Shown here: positions 48,512 through 61,380 of the stretch, in pieces
Position numbering within the stretch: position 1 is the first letter of the stretch
Layout: each line of letters begins with the position of its first letter
Source: Lonicera japonica
Lineage: Eukaryota; Streptophyta; Magnoliopsida; Dipsacales; Caprifoliaceae
Assembly: GCA_021464415.1 (NCBI GenBank)
Contig: CM038469.1
Span: 8,224,501-8,288,500, forward strand
DNA: 64,000 nt
Direction: 5' to 3'
The notes under the pieces: model-generated
The model's input: the letters and a program-made list of their open reading frames with translations, nothing else
Databases searched by the model: none
Told to the model about the DNA's origin: nothing
Position numbers and translations under genes: made by a program

Positions 48512-50048
48512 GGAGGCTCTGTGTGGTGAAGCTTTGCCGGGGAAATGAAAATTTTGAATGTTGCTGCTAACTGGGCCCGTGGGATTTTCTTTTTATATTA
48601 AAGCAAAGGGTAATGGGCCTTGTAAAAAGGTCCTAGATGAGGAGAAAATATTTTATCGTGAGAGGTTTTGATTGAAAATCAAAAAATCTCGAGTTTGATT
48701 CAAAAGTAGCAATTTCATACTGAAAATCGATTGTCAACCGACTAAACAGACCATTTGCAGTTGGTAACTGAATCAATTATTTTTTTGATTGGTAATTGAC
48801 CGCTCGGTCACCGAACAAACTTAACAGCAGTAGTGGTTTGATATGTGCCTAGGTTCAATTTTAACCGACTGACCGACTATTACCAAAAAACTGTTAAAAT
48901 TAAAAGTTTATTTAATTAATTAGTTTACTTAGTTTAGTAATTAGTAACATAGCTCATATCTTACTTAATTATTTAGTTTAGCAAAGTTTACTTGGTTAAA
49001 AATATAACTTCTATAAATTTATAAGTTTATAACCCAAATTTGTACTCCCTCATCTAATATCTCACTCTCAGTACTTCATATCTCACTTTCACTCTCAGCC
49101 ATCTTCATGCTCCACTCCTGGTCTCGTCTTTCTCCTAGCCCCACCCGTCACTGCCGTGGCATAGCTTTCACTCTTAGTCCATCCCTCACTTTCTGTCACT
49201 CTTCGATTCCGTCATCTTTCACTCTCCGACTCCGTCCTTCCCTCTCTCCCCGTCACTCTCCATTGTCCCTCTCTCTCAGGTTAGTAGGTCACAAACCAAA
49301 TCAGTGTACGGGTGCACATAATCTAGAAAAGTAGTAGTAAATCATTTGATGCTTAATTTGCTTGGATGTTTGCTTTAGTTTTGACTACTGCTGCTGCATA
49401 AATTTTTGCTTTGCAGTGTGCACAGTGCATTACTGAAGTGTTGTGCTGATGTTGTTTGCTGCTTGTTGCTTGATGGTCGGGTTTTATCGATTGTTAATGG
49501 AACCGACCGACCATTTCAGTAAAACTGAAGGTCAGTTTACTAAGTCTAGCGGATTAGTGGCAGTTTTTATGGTGCATAAATTGACCATGTCGGTTCGGTT
49601 TTGTAACCAACCAAATCAGTTCGATAACTGAACCGTGGCCAAGCCTAGTTTGATTACTGGTACTCCCAATGCTGTATCTGTCCACCTTCCCTCCTCCAGC
49701 TCTTAGGATTGAACATTACGTGTATTTGTATCGCTTGTATTTTGAAAAAAAAAATAAAAATAAAAATTCTCTTACTACTTAATTATATATTTCCGAAAAA
49801 TATTCAGTTACAGTTAAATTGAGTAATTTATTTTTTAAAAATAATATTTTACTTTGGAAAGTTTCAAATTCTTAAACTTTTGGAATTTTTTGTTTTTTTT
49901 CATTTCCATACACCTCTGGCCCAAAGCGGAATTTATTTTGAACTTTGTAAATTTAATGATGAGAAATCAAATATTTGAATTACATATTTATTTTTGTCTA
50001 TGCCATAGGTGTCAACGCCAGTTTTCACGTATCTCAACTAATCTATAA
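48512..50048. other. Intergenic DNA upstream of the RING/BRCT gene
   Basis: Its right edge near 48512 should hold the promoter of the minus-strand gene. From about 48700 to 49650 there are repeated GGTTCGGTT / AACCGAC words in both orientations (48730-48900 and 49480-49650), suggesting a decayed DNA transposon; no matching termini or target duplication were found. A C- and T-rich stretch at 49080-49280 gives a motif-free open frame. Confidence 0.4.
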
Positions 50049-50570
50049 GGGTGTGTTTGATTGGGAGTATTTTCCATAGAAAATACCCATTTTCCACTTG
50101 ATTTGACAACTTAAGGTGTTTGATTGGCTTTTTTTTCTAGGGAAAATATTTTTCCACTTTTGCTCACACACTTACATTTTCCTTGTAAACAAGGAAAATA
50201 TTTTCTTTGGAGGGGGGGCTAGTTTTTATTTTCCAGGCAATTGCATGGTTTTTAAGACAACATTTTACCCATTTTCTACACTAAAAATGCTATAACTTAA
50301 ACTACAAAATTCAAAATTTAATAAAAAAATTATATTTAAAATCTACTCATCAAGATCAATTAAACAAGATCTATCATGACTATAAAATTATGTAAAAAAA
50401 ATACACATAATTTTTTCTACATTAAAAATGCCACAATACAACTAATATTTTCTGAGTAGAAAATTAAGGCAATCAAACACATTTAATTACATTTTCCATG
50501 CAACTCAATTCTAGGCAATTCAATTACCTGGAACTTATTCTCTTTCCATGTAAATTCCATGCTTGCAATC
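50049..50570. mobile_element. Tourist-like MITE, family A, second copy (inverted)
   Basis: Begins GGGTGTGTTTGATTG after TAA (50046-50048). Its interior is the reverse complement of 7851-8382. It stops at CTTGCAATC, about 10 bp short of the expected terminus, so the right TIR and duplication are lost. Confidence 0.75.
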
Positions 50571-51469
50571 TGCTAGGTTTCGACTTGTAGAGATCTCAGT
50601 CGAGCCCAGTTTTCTAAATCTAGGGTAATCGGTAGGGGTGGTAAAAAATACCCAACCCGCTGGGCTCCTAACCCAATTCAACCCGAGTGGGGTGAATTTT
50701 TTTGAGAGAGGGACGAGTTAGGGTTTTGCCAATAAAAACCCAATCCGACCCACCTCATATATATATATATATATATATTTTATTTAATATATATATATAT
50801 ATATGTGTGTGTGTCTTTTAAGTTAAAACCTAGGTCAATATCCCTAAATACTCTTCTTTAGAAATTGATATTTTGACCGTGTGAAGCAGGCGTGACCCGA
50901 CCCGAGGACAACTTATTCAAGACGGGGCAGGTTCGGGTTTTGGGAAATTAATGCGGAGTGGATTTGGGCATCATAAAAAAAAAAACCTATCTCTAGTTCA
51001 GTGCAAGATTATTTATAAGCAGGTCAGATTCGAGTTTGGCCAAACTTAACCAGTTGCCTTAGTGGCAGCTACTGGGCCACTCTGATGTGGCTAGCCCGAT
51101 TTTGAATTACATATGTTTACAAAGATTTGGTGCATACGCACACCATTATGGTAAATTTGATTTTCTAATGCAGCCATTGATGGTAAAGTTCGCTTATGAA
51201 TCTCTCCGTTCTAAATTAAGTGTGCAATTTAACTTTTACGTGCCTATTTTGAAAATAATTAATAATTAAATAAAATATATATGGTACATTAATTGATCAT
51301 TATGGAAAAAAAGTGAGTGTACATACGCAGAAAAGGCCTATAACAGACTCAATTGCGCAGCATTTTATTTCATTTGAGCTAACTATGATCATCATCCAAA
51401 CTTGCATCCTTTAAAAAGACCGCAGGATAACATTAAACCTTACAAGTTACAAAAAGGTACACATATGAT
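50571..51469. other. Spacer 3' of the tryptophan synthase gene
   Basis: Contains TAGGGGTGGTAAAAAATACC (from about 50633) and an inverse-like end CCTATCTCTA (about 50995), enclosing ACCCGA/GGGTT words and an AT microsatellite. This may be an hAT-type MITE but no 8-bp duplication is seen. The rest should include the 3' UTR of the minus-strand gene. Confidence 0.4.
50757..50812. repeat. (AT)n-(GT)n microsatellite
   Basis: Two AT runs split by TTTTATTTA, ending in a short GT run. Confidence 0.85.
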
Positions 51470-54400
51470 TCACTCGGAAGGTACCATTTGGGGAATATTG
51501 GCCATTGATGATTGCATCTTTGCCTCTGAGAATGACAAATCGACCATATTTCCCTGCAAATACTTCTCGTAAGCTGGTAGGTCGAAATGGCCATGGCCAC
51601 ACATTGCCATTAGTATAACTTTTGATTCTCCGGTTTCTTTGCAGTGGAGAGCTTCCCTAATGGTGGCAGCTATGGCATGAGTTGGTTCTGGTGCTGGTAT
51701 TAGTCCCTCGGACCTTGCAAATTGTATGGCACCTTCATCAAAGACATTTTGAATCATAAGTGAATAAAATATACCAGTTTTGCAAGAAGCATTTGACACA
51801 CACATTGGCAATCCCATTTTTCAAAGACATGGATATGCTATTATATTCCGAGTGCTAATTTTTTAACACCAGATTGCAAATTCAAGGATCTTCACCGTAT
51901 CGCGTTATAGTGAATGGAACTTTGAATGTGCTCGACTGCATTTCTTTAGCGGGAAAGGCCAAAATTTTCATATTTCCAGTTCTTAATGATGTTTGGATTG
52001 CATCAATTATTCAAAGCATAAACTTTCATGGTACCACTAGCTTTAGCCTATTCTTTTATCTTTTTCATGCAATTCAAAGAACACCTCCGTGGCTCCACCT
52101 AAGTCTCTTTGTATTTCATGCCAAGTCTTTTGGTGTGTGTTTGCGAATGCCCAATCCAAGTTTTGAATTGGAATTGGAGCAAAATTAGTTCAATACGTCA
52201 ACTAACTTGGCTCCAATTTCATTTCCAAAGCTTAAGCTCAGGGGTACCAAACACTGTAAAGATGAAACAATTCCAGGGAATTCAATTTACGGGGATGAAA
52301 AATTAAGAAGTGAAGAAAAGATACCTCGAAAACATTCAATCTGAGGAATTGCCAATGCTTCCATGAAACCCAATTCGTAAATATGTGAAATCAACGGCGA
52401 CATGCCATGGTAACGCAAACCCCCTGTAAGAAAAAGGGCTTTCTAAGAAATGAATAAAATGCTAAAATTAAAATAAGCTTCTTAGAACAAGAAAAATATT
52501 TTACCAGCATGAATTGGGTCAGGAATGAAGTCATGCCCAAGTGTATGCATTTTCATCAAAGGCGTCATCCCTGCAGTATCTCCATAATCATACTTGTATA
52601 CACCTTTAGTTAACGAAGGGCAAGCTGTAGGTTCAACCGCCCTTATGAGAGGATTAATTTTCCCATTAAGCTTTTCTCGAATAAATGGAAAAGCAAGCCC
52701 GCCAAAATTTGACCCGCCCCCAGTACATCCAATTATCACATCAGGAGTCTCCCCTATGAGTTCCATCTGCTTTATACACTCTTCTCCTATGATAGTCTGA
52801 TGTAACAAAACATGGTTAAGAACACTCCCTAGACAGTATTTGGTATCGGCATTTGAGGCAGCAACCTCCACAGCCTCGGATATAGCAATTCCTAAACTTC
52901 CTGGGCTTGATGGATCCATTTGAAGAATTCTCCGGCCCGACTCAGTAACAGAAGAAGGAGAAGGGTAAACTTTGGCACCCCAGGTTTCCATCATCATTCT
53001 ACGATATGGTTTCTGATCATAAGATGCCCGGACTTGCCATACCTACACATAAAATCAGAGAGGTCAAGGCTGGTTTATCACATGATTAATCCTAATAAAC
53101 ATTATAAGCTCCGCATGCAAAGCATTGAAATATTTTGACTGTCACCTCCTGGCCCAACCTAGTAAGATATTGTCCTGTAGGCTCAAGCCCACATGGTTTT
53201 GCTTTTCTCCCAAAAGGCCTCTTAGAGGAAGTCGTATTTACCACATGCATATAGCATACCAATGCACCTCAACCAAGCGATGTGGGATGAATTGTGCGTA
53301 GCCTGCCAGCACCTACCACATCACAATGGGGCACAGCCCAGCCACAATAGTTGGGTCGTTACATTGACAAATATGTACAAGTATTACTTCGTTTCCTAAA
53401 AAGTTGGGGTAGCTAGGCCTCTTAGAGTTAGTGCACCTAACTAATAGCAAGGGTATGTTGAGACCTTTCGAACTGCACCAAAGCAAGATACACAATTAGG
53501 GTGGTCGACCAAAGAGCATTCAATTATTCTAACTCTTGACCTTCATGTTGTGAGATAAGAGCATGGCGCTAGGCTAATCCCCTTAGGTTAATGAATTACT
53601 GATTTTTGAGCTTCGCTGATTTGTAATTTCCTAAAACACAATTCGAGCCAGATAAGCCAATTTAATCCTACCAACTTCATCAAATGAATTCTACTATCAT
53701 CACTATAGAAACATTTACTTAATTAAGTGTCTTACTTCGCAGTTGACATTAAATAAGCTGCATGCAAAAGCCAGAGAACTCCCCCATTGGCCAGCACCAG
53801 TTTCCGTCACGACATTCTTGACACCTTCTTGTGCATTATACCAGACCTGAGGGACAGCAGTGTTGGGCTTGTGGGAGCCAGCTGGGCTTACACCTTCGTA
53901 CTTGTAGTATATCCTTGCAGGTGTATTGAGTAGTTTCTCCAACCTCTTGGCTCTAAATTGAACTGAAACATATAAGAATACTCCTACCAAGGTTTTGCAA
54001 AATAAATTAACCTGCAGAAAAATACTGTCAATAAGTAGAACCAACCTGATCAGAGGGGTTGGGCGCCAAAGACTGTAAACATCTAGAACCTCTTCTGGGA
54101 TATCAATGAAGCGTTCATTGCTAGCCTCTTGCTTAATTAACTCATCAGGAAAAAGAGGAGATAAATCCTCGGGTTTGACTGGTTTTTGAGTCTTTGGATG
54201 CAAAGATGGAGGAGGTTTGATTGGAAGATCTGCTATTAGATTGTACCATTGACGAGGTAGTGCAGTTGAGTTAGAGTTGGCGCTAAGAGCTACTACTGTC
54301 CTTGTTCTAGAGCCATAAGGAAGTTTCAGGTAGCTAGGCTTTGTTTTCCATTCATAGCAACCAAGCCATTGCTCGTCGCCTGTGCAACAGACAGTTTTAG

Positions 54401-55823
54401 TGATAATAAGCCAATGCACTAATAGTAATTAGTACAATAGATAAGTACAACCAATAAAAGCCACCCAACATATTTTGCAACTATGTACTTCATACTCTCT
54501 CTGTCTCAAATTAAGAGCCTTGCTTCCATTTTCAGTGCGTCTCAACTCTCAAATGAAAATTTCCATTTCTATGACTAAACATGATCAATGTACCAACTCT
54601 CACCATATTAAATTAGTCGTATTCTTGATCCTTGATTAAATTGAAATCAGTTTTTTCTTAGAAAGTACAAAATACCCAAAAAAAATAAAATACCCCATTT
54701 CTTTTCGCTCTCTTTGTTAAAATCCCTTTTGTTCTATAGGTGCATCTTCATCCATCAAATTGCAATTTGGACCAAAGATTGGGAGTAACTTGAATTATTA
54801 TTATTTTTGTTTCCCCCTTTCATGTCCTTTAAATGTAGATTGTTTGAGATTTTCTCTTCTATATACATTCATGCTTCTATTCACTTGTAAACAAGGAAGC
54901 AAAGTTTCATCAATGGTCACTAAAACAAAAAAAATTTGAGCAATATACAGTTAAGCTGACCGGGAGATCACAAACTACATCATATCAATATATATACAGA
55001 TTCTTTCAGAATGGTATATGCTCAAGTAGACGAAGTATATAAAGTAAGAAATATCTCAACAGGAGGTGCTGATTTGCTAGACTAATAGGAAGAAAAATCA
55101 CGGAGAGGAAAGTTTAACGTTGAGAAAAATCGACTTGGCTCCTCTCCATTACTCTTCAGTCTAATTCCGTCCAATGAGATCTAACTTGAGGGTTAAACGA
55201 ATGATTTTTTTTATGAAACTTGGTAGAGATGATCTATATGAGGAATAGATCTCCACAAAATTTCTATTAGAAGATTTAATTTAGAAGTGAATGAGATGAT
55301 TTAATCTATAAGTAGGTGAGATGATCCTCTAAAATTTTAACAGTTGAAAATGAATATACGTATCAAAATTTTATTACACTCAATTGCAATTTGAATTTCT
55401 TGATCAACTTTTGTGGAAATGATTTACTCATTATAAAGATCATCCCAACCAAATTTTATTACAAATTCATTTGTTTAGTCTTTGAACTAGACTCCATTGG
55501 ACTGAATTGGACCGAAGAGGTAACGCGCGGAAGAGCCAAATCCGAGAACAATTAAAGGTAATCTTGTTTACACCTGCATAATTTATCTTTTCACCCACAC
55601 CAGAAATTTAAAATTTAATACTTAAACAGTTAAACCTAAAATTTTCTAACCAAATAAGCTCTTATCTAATCTTTAATTACTCTTGTGAAAGACACCTCTA
55701 CACTTTTCAACAGAGGGGTGTTGATTTACTAAATTAATAGGAAGAGAATCAAGAAGAGGAAAGTTTACCTCTGAGAAAACTGTTTTGGAGTGCGTTTGTG
55801 GTAAGAAAAAGAGAATTTGCCAT
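51470..55823 (-). CDS. TSBtype2: Tryptophan synthase beta chain, type 2 (TrpB2)
   Basis: PLP enzyme that makes tryptophan from indole and serine. The type-2 class is separate from the TrpB that pairs with the alpha chain; the Arabidopsis counterpart is At5g38530. Exons (minus): 55823-55769, 54379-54046, 53952-53736, 53042-52505, 52423-52325, 51732-51470. All junctions are GT/AG with matching phases, giving 501 aa, the family length. The N-terminus [17 protein letters not shown] has Ser/Thr and few acids, which suggests a plastid transit peptide. Landmarks: [10 protein letters not shown] before the second junction; [14 protein letters not shown] with the PLP lysine at about K158; [10 protein letters not shown] (about 185-195); the phosphate-binding GGGSNFGG (310-317); and [13 protein letters not shown] near the end. 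The first intron (1.39 kb) holds a Mutator-type MITE. No disabling change. Real enzyme partners in plants are less clear for this class than for TrpB1. Confidence 0.95.
55131..55543. mobile_element. Mutator-type MITE, second copy, in intron 1 of TSBtype2
   Basis: Ends CGACTTGGCTCCTCTCC and AGAGCCAAATCC resemble the element at 46375-46935, and the interiors align (for example GATGATCTA, ATTTACTCATTATAAAGATCAT). Flanks GAGAAAAAT (55122-55130) and GAGAACAAT (55544-55552) differ at one base of nine, as expected of an older insertion. Confidence 0.85.
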
Positions 55824-56728
55824 TTCTGCAACTGCAAAAGAGTTCTTTAGTTTTTTTTTTTTTTAACAGAAAGAGTTCTTTAGTTCATTAGTTGTTGTTA
55901 CTTTACTTTGTGGACTAGGGTTTCCTAGTAGGTGTGTGGGCGTCAAATGGGGAGAGTAGTCCTTTTTGGTTATGGGGAGAGATTCGTCCAAGAATTTGCT
56001 TCTGTACCCTATTTTAGTGTGCATATGTTTCGGTATGAATGAATGGTCAATTTAAGACACTCTTGATGTTTGAAAATTTATAAAAGGGGTGGGGTCAAAG
56101 TTCTATGTAATATTCTTACATTGACTCGGTGCAGAAAAATTGAATATGTGTGTATTGATTCAATGTAGTAAGATTGATTATGTGCACATTATTCGATGTA
56201 ATAGGACCGAATTAATATATTTTTTTTATTCTCAACAATAATTCGATTCTATTGTACCGAATAAATAATCATATACTCAATTATATTATACCAAGTCAAT
56301 TTTAGGGAGTGTTACCGAGAACTTTGGAGTATGGAGATAGCCCCCCAACCTTATAAAAGTTATACTAAATATTTATTAAAATATATTATATTTAAATGAT
56401 GAATAAATGTTATTTAAATATTTTATTATTCAATTTATTAAAATGACTATGTTTAGAAGCATAAGTAGTGTTTTATCTCAAAAAATTAAGTTTAGACTTA
56501 AAAGTTAAGACTAAGGCGTTGTTTGATAATACCACTTAAATCAAATTTAACTGGTTTTAAAATTGTCTGCTAACAAAAAAAAATTAATTGTCAATTTAAT
56601 TTTCTTCACTTAAAAGTGAAAATTTTCATTAAAACTTCTTAGATTATTCAAAATTTTGAATGAACAAATTCAAAGGAATTGACTAAATAAATCAAATTAA
56701 TCAATAGCACCAATAATCAACCAACAAA
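55824..56728. other. Region upstream of TSBtype2
   Basis: The first few hundred bases should hold the promoter and 5' UTR of the minus-strand gene. From about 56300 on it is AT-rich and would be the downstream side of the primer-binding-site element at 56729. No coding sequence recognised. Confidence 0.4.
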
Positions 56729-58200
56729 CTCTGATACCATTACGGGAAGGGAATCGGGAAGTTATATGAAGAATGTAAGAGTGCGGGGATAATAACATAA
56801 ATTCTGAACTGAAATTATAAAATCGAGTTTAACTTGAAATTAAAACTTACAAGGAGTGTATTGAATGTTAACTAAGCTGAAAAAGCTTGTAAGAGCATAA
56901 CTTTGAAAATAAATTACAAAATTTCTGAATGATATTTTGAATACAAGAATAAACTTAGAAATATAGAAAATTCTTCAAGTAGACGGTGTGAGACCTGCCT
57001 TCATCCTTCTGCCTTCCTTCTCTTTTATAGTTGGAGTTGGAGAGGAACTATAGAATCACGTGAGTTCGAAATGATTTAATTTTGACTAAAGTGAATAGTA
57101 AAAGTTCTTTTTACTGTTGGTGAATAGTAACCAATCGAAATAGTAAAAATATTTTCATTGTTTAAATAGTGTTGTCGGTGGGTACTATTCATGTACTTTT
57201 TACTATTTATGATACTGTTCATAAATAGTAATTTTAACTTTTATTATTCAATTTTGTCCTCTTGCTCTTTCGGTGGAGTATATAAATAGCACTTGAGTTT
57301 ACTTGGAATTTTACTATCTGTTTTCCATAAGCATAAATATTGGTGTTAACTTTTCTTAAATAAATTATTTATCCAAGTAATTACTGAAAACACCTCAATC
57401 AAGCAATGAGTCTTGACCATCCTGGAATGCTTCACTCTTGTAAGGATTTCTCTGGTAACAAATCCTTGTTTTTGACTCGGATGATTTAAAAGATGTTTCT
57501 TCATCTTTTTGGTATAATTCACTTACTCTATCAGTGAGAGCCTTGGCCAATAATTTTAACTCTGATTTAAAGCATTTTTTGATATCCGTTGTATCAATAC
57601 ATCCAGTTAAGCTTGATTTGGATTTTATTGACTTGGTTCCACTCGAAGATGCTTTTTCTTTTATGGATCTGGGATAAGGGACGGTTAATGGGTTTACTGG
57701 GGATATAACGACAGGAATAGTTAAAAATTCTTTTTAAACTTGGCCAACAATTCTATGAACATTAAATTTATCCCACCATTTGATTTAAAAATTGGCGGGT
57801 TACCAGTTCAATTTGACTATACTAGTTGACTATGGTTTGGTTTGAGCCTGAAGTTTGCACAGTTGACTCAATGACCGGGGTTTCTACATTGTACTACCAC
57901 TTAAGTATCCATTTACTGGTGAATTGCAACAGGAAAGGATATTTTTATACGAAGGGTTGTATTTTGACTGACTGAAATAGTTTACTTGATTTTGAAGTGG
58001 TTCGAGGAGCAGGGACATGGTTGAACCGTATTTCCCACTAGGTGATGAACTAGAAAGGAATTTGACTCTTAAATTTATGGTCAAACTGTATGAACCACGA
58101 ATGACTAAACGGCTGATTTTGGTAAAGAAAGGTCTAATGCCAAGCTTTAATATAATCATCATAACAAAAATGATTATCTTGACTATGGAGAAGATGTAGA
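56729..58200 (-). mobile_element. Reverse-transcribing element remnant, possibly an endogenous pararetrovirus (caulimovirid)
   Basis: On the minus strand, in transcription order: decayed coding sequence (about 58160-57370, broken by several stops), then a non-coding stretch, a TATAAAAG box (57029-57022), about 280 bp of leader-like DNA, and a perfect initiator-tRNA-Met primer-binding site TGGTATCAGAG (56739-56729). Coding sequence upstream of the promoter-leader-PBS unit is the order seen in a circular pararetrovirus genome or in a 3'-to-5' element junction, and not the order of a simple LTR element. The residual protein has a Ser/Lys-rich tail and a Trp-Trp-Asp word, which recalls N-terminal or coat regions of caulimovirid-type polyproteins, but this is weak. 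No reverse transcriptase remains. It could instead be a 5' LTR of a Copia or Gypsy element next to unrelated DNA. Defective. Confidence 0.5.
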
Positions 58201-58536
58201 TCTGAAGGATGTTTACCCTAATCAGACATTAGGATTAATTATTTAATGTAAAAAGAATGGTAAATGACTTTGGTTTCATCATCCCTAGCATAAATAGGTA
58301 GAGAATCTAATAACCCTTTAGCATGTAATCAAATAAATAAGAAAAGAGCTATCACTAAATAACCTTCAAAAAATACCATGGAATATATAATAAGGTTTCA
58401 AAAATAATTTGATAACCACGTTATAAACCAACAGATCCAAACATATTTAAAAGATTTAAGCATAAAATACGGCAGATTCATATATACACACACATATATA
58501 TAATAAAAAAACACAACATATATATGTATCAACATA
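58201..58536. other. AT-rich spacer
   Basis: No gene or element end recognised between the reverse-transcribing remnant and the third Stowaway copy. Confidence 0.4.
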
Positions 58537-58788
58537 CTCCATCCGTCCCAAATTGCTGCTCCCTCTTTCCTTTTTTGGATGTCCCAAAATAAATGTCCAC
58601 TTTCCATAAAAGATAAATGCATACCTATTTTGCCCTTTTGTACTTTCACTTTTCAAGTAAAAGTTTTGAATAAAGAAAAGGGTAAAAAGGGAAAGTCAAT
58701 GTAAATTAAGCAAAAAGTGCAATGATGATGTTAGGTCCTTAATAAGTTGGATTTCCTAAAAGGGACCAGCAATTTGGGACAGAGGGAG
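58537..58788 (-). mobile_element. Stowaway MITE, copy 3 (inverted), TSD TA
   Basis: 252 bp, the same length as the copy at 24545 and reverse-complementary to it throughout. Ends CTCCATCCGTCCCAAATTG and CAATTTGGGACAGAGGGAG, flanked by TA (58535-58536, 58789-58790). Confidence 0.9.
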
Positions 58789-58790
58789 TA

Positions 58791-58825
58791 TTACATATAT
58801 ACATATATATATATATATATATATT
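58791..58825. repeat. (AT)n microsatellite
   Basis: AT run directly beside the right end of the Stowaway copy. Confidence 0.85.
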
Positions 58826-61380
58826 AGGACGAGTTTTCAATGGTTACCTTCTCTCTCTATCCATCGATGGGTACTGACAATAATTAATGCACATTGGTGA
58901 GGTGGTAAATCCCTTAACCTGCTATAATAGGTTAAAGTGGCCGGTTATAAATTTTTTTAATTAAACTTTAAGAGTCCTTGAATATTGCATTTGCCTAACA
59001 TACTTAGGATAACCCAATTCCAGATTATGCTAAATGTTTATGGATGTTTTCATCATTTCAATTTTATAGTTAATTAGGGGTAATTTTATTTATATTTGCA
59101 ACTTTTATCAGTTTATCCCAGTTTTAAAGATTAATTAACTATATCCACGTTAGACATTAAGTTTATCCACATGGTGAGATAAATTTACAAAAAAAGATTT
59201 GTCAATTAGTCAATATAATAATTATTTTAATTTTGATAATTTATTTTTGGTATATCTACATATTCATTAAGTATAACCATTTCATTTCCTATTTCCAGTT
59301 TTAAACTTTGTCATCCATGTTATCATCATTACCCTCTCCTATACATTCTACAATGGCAGTAAAAGACTTCATATGGAGCTATCTATATAAACTTGGAATT
59401 TTGAAATTTAAACCAATAAATATTCATGACGTTTTGGGCTTAAAAGTAAAATGTAAACGAAAACCACAAATTAAAATTACCTACTCTATTCATGACTTTC
59501 ATTATGACGCATGTAAGAAAAAATTTCACTCTAAATTCAGAAAAATAAGATTTCATAGGTCATAAACTATCAATACAAGAATTTCAACTTTATTACAATT
59601 TTTTTTACAACTATATATAATGATACAAAAAAAAAGTCTAAACAAAATTCAACCATAAATGCTTATTAATTAAGAGATGTTCTTTAACAATATTCCAAAA
59701 ATTTCTCATTTCAACATAAATTATTGCATCAAATTCATGCAATAAACAGGATATTGGAAAATAGAACTTATTTGAAAAAAAATTCTACAAAAGAACTAGA
59801 TAATAATATTTTTGTAAATTAAAGACCTATATTTGATCAAACTCTAAAAGGAAGGTAATGTTAACATTGCAGTAAATTTTTTAATTGTAATATATTATGG
59901 TATTGTGCAAAATTAAATTTGCACTGAATGTTTTTTAACAAATTACTATGTTAAAGTGTTAAATTGACATTGTTTTAAATTTATTTTAATGAGTTATAAA
60001 TTTAAACCCATTCATTAATAAAACACACACGATAATTTTTTTTTCAATTATGCAAAGTTAAGTTAACATTCCTTGTTTTCTAATACATTTTCTAATGCAT
60101 TACTATGTATTGAGGTTTAATTATTTGACATTACTTTAGAGTTGCTCGAGTGACACATAAAAATATACATGCAAAAAAATATAAACACATTATGCATTAA
60201 TTTTTTTTGGATTGCAAAGTTTAGTTTGCACGAAATACAATTTTGGTCAAAGCCCTCATTTTAAATTACAAATAATAAACAAGCCTTTATTTTAGAAAAA
60301 TGTTAAAAAAAATAAGCCATCATTTCAAAAAAAATATTATTTACTGCATTTTTTCGAAAAATATTATTGTACAACCCCATTTCTTGTACAATAAAATATT
60401 AAATCAAAATAATATATATTGCTTACTTATTTTTTTATTTATTTAATCTTTTGAGGTTTGATTCAAATAAAAAAAATAATTTAAAGTTTTGCTTTCCATT
60501 GTACTAGAAAAAATCTTAATTATCGCCTTATGAATCCATGAATTGACTTTATGTGAGTATGTGTTTTTAAATTGTATTATGAGGGAAAAAAATAAAAAAA
60601 TAAATAAACGTAGAATAAAAGTGCATGTAATTAGTGGTATTTGAATCATGTTAGAAAATTTAATGAAAGTTGTAAAATGAAGTATGCATATAACTCTTAA
60701 TAATTTGATAAGATAGAAAGTATGCGTACAATTTCCTAAATAACACTTTCAAAATATATCTTGTGTGGTATTAAATAATTAAATATTTGGTTTAATAATT
60801 AATGTCTTGTGTGTGGCAAATAAATTTTAAGATAATCGTATTTTATAAGGGTAAGGGACAAGGATATCTTGGATTGGACTTACAAAATCATGTAATGAAT
60901 CTATAATTTAAGATTCCTTAAAATTAAATGAAAAAAAATGACATTTTATTAGGTAACAACAAGTTACCCATTTAACTTTGCATTTAATGGTTTGTATTTC
61001 TTCAATGTGCATTAATTGTGTTAGCCAATTACTCATTTGATCTTGACCTTTGATTTTTCATCCCATTGTTAATATTACAATAACCATCCATGGGTAAAAA
61101 GAGAATGTAACAATTGAAACCACACCCATATATATTAACGTAAACTATAAATATATAGACTTTATACAACGGATCACACATATATATAATAATATCCTTA
61201 TATAATATGTCTTTATAAAAACATGTGTAATAAAAAAGAAGCAAAAATATCATATCCTAAGATAACCGATTAAGCCAAAATATTGCATTTTTATACAAAT
61301 TTAGCTGACTTTAATATGCATGAATTTGATTATAATTATCCGAAATTATTAAAATTTGAGTTTTAATCATGAAATAGGAT
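58826..61380. other. AT-rich gene desert
   Basis: Only short, motif-free frames. Many AT runs and no recognisable element ends. Confidence 0.45.

Noticed and set aside
57884..58199. Overlapping 92- and 60-codon frames on the two strands as separate genes
   Set aside because: They fall inside the decayed reverse-transcribing element and lack start, splice or motif support of their own.
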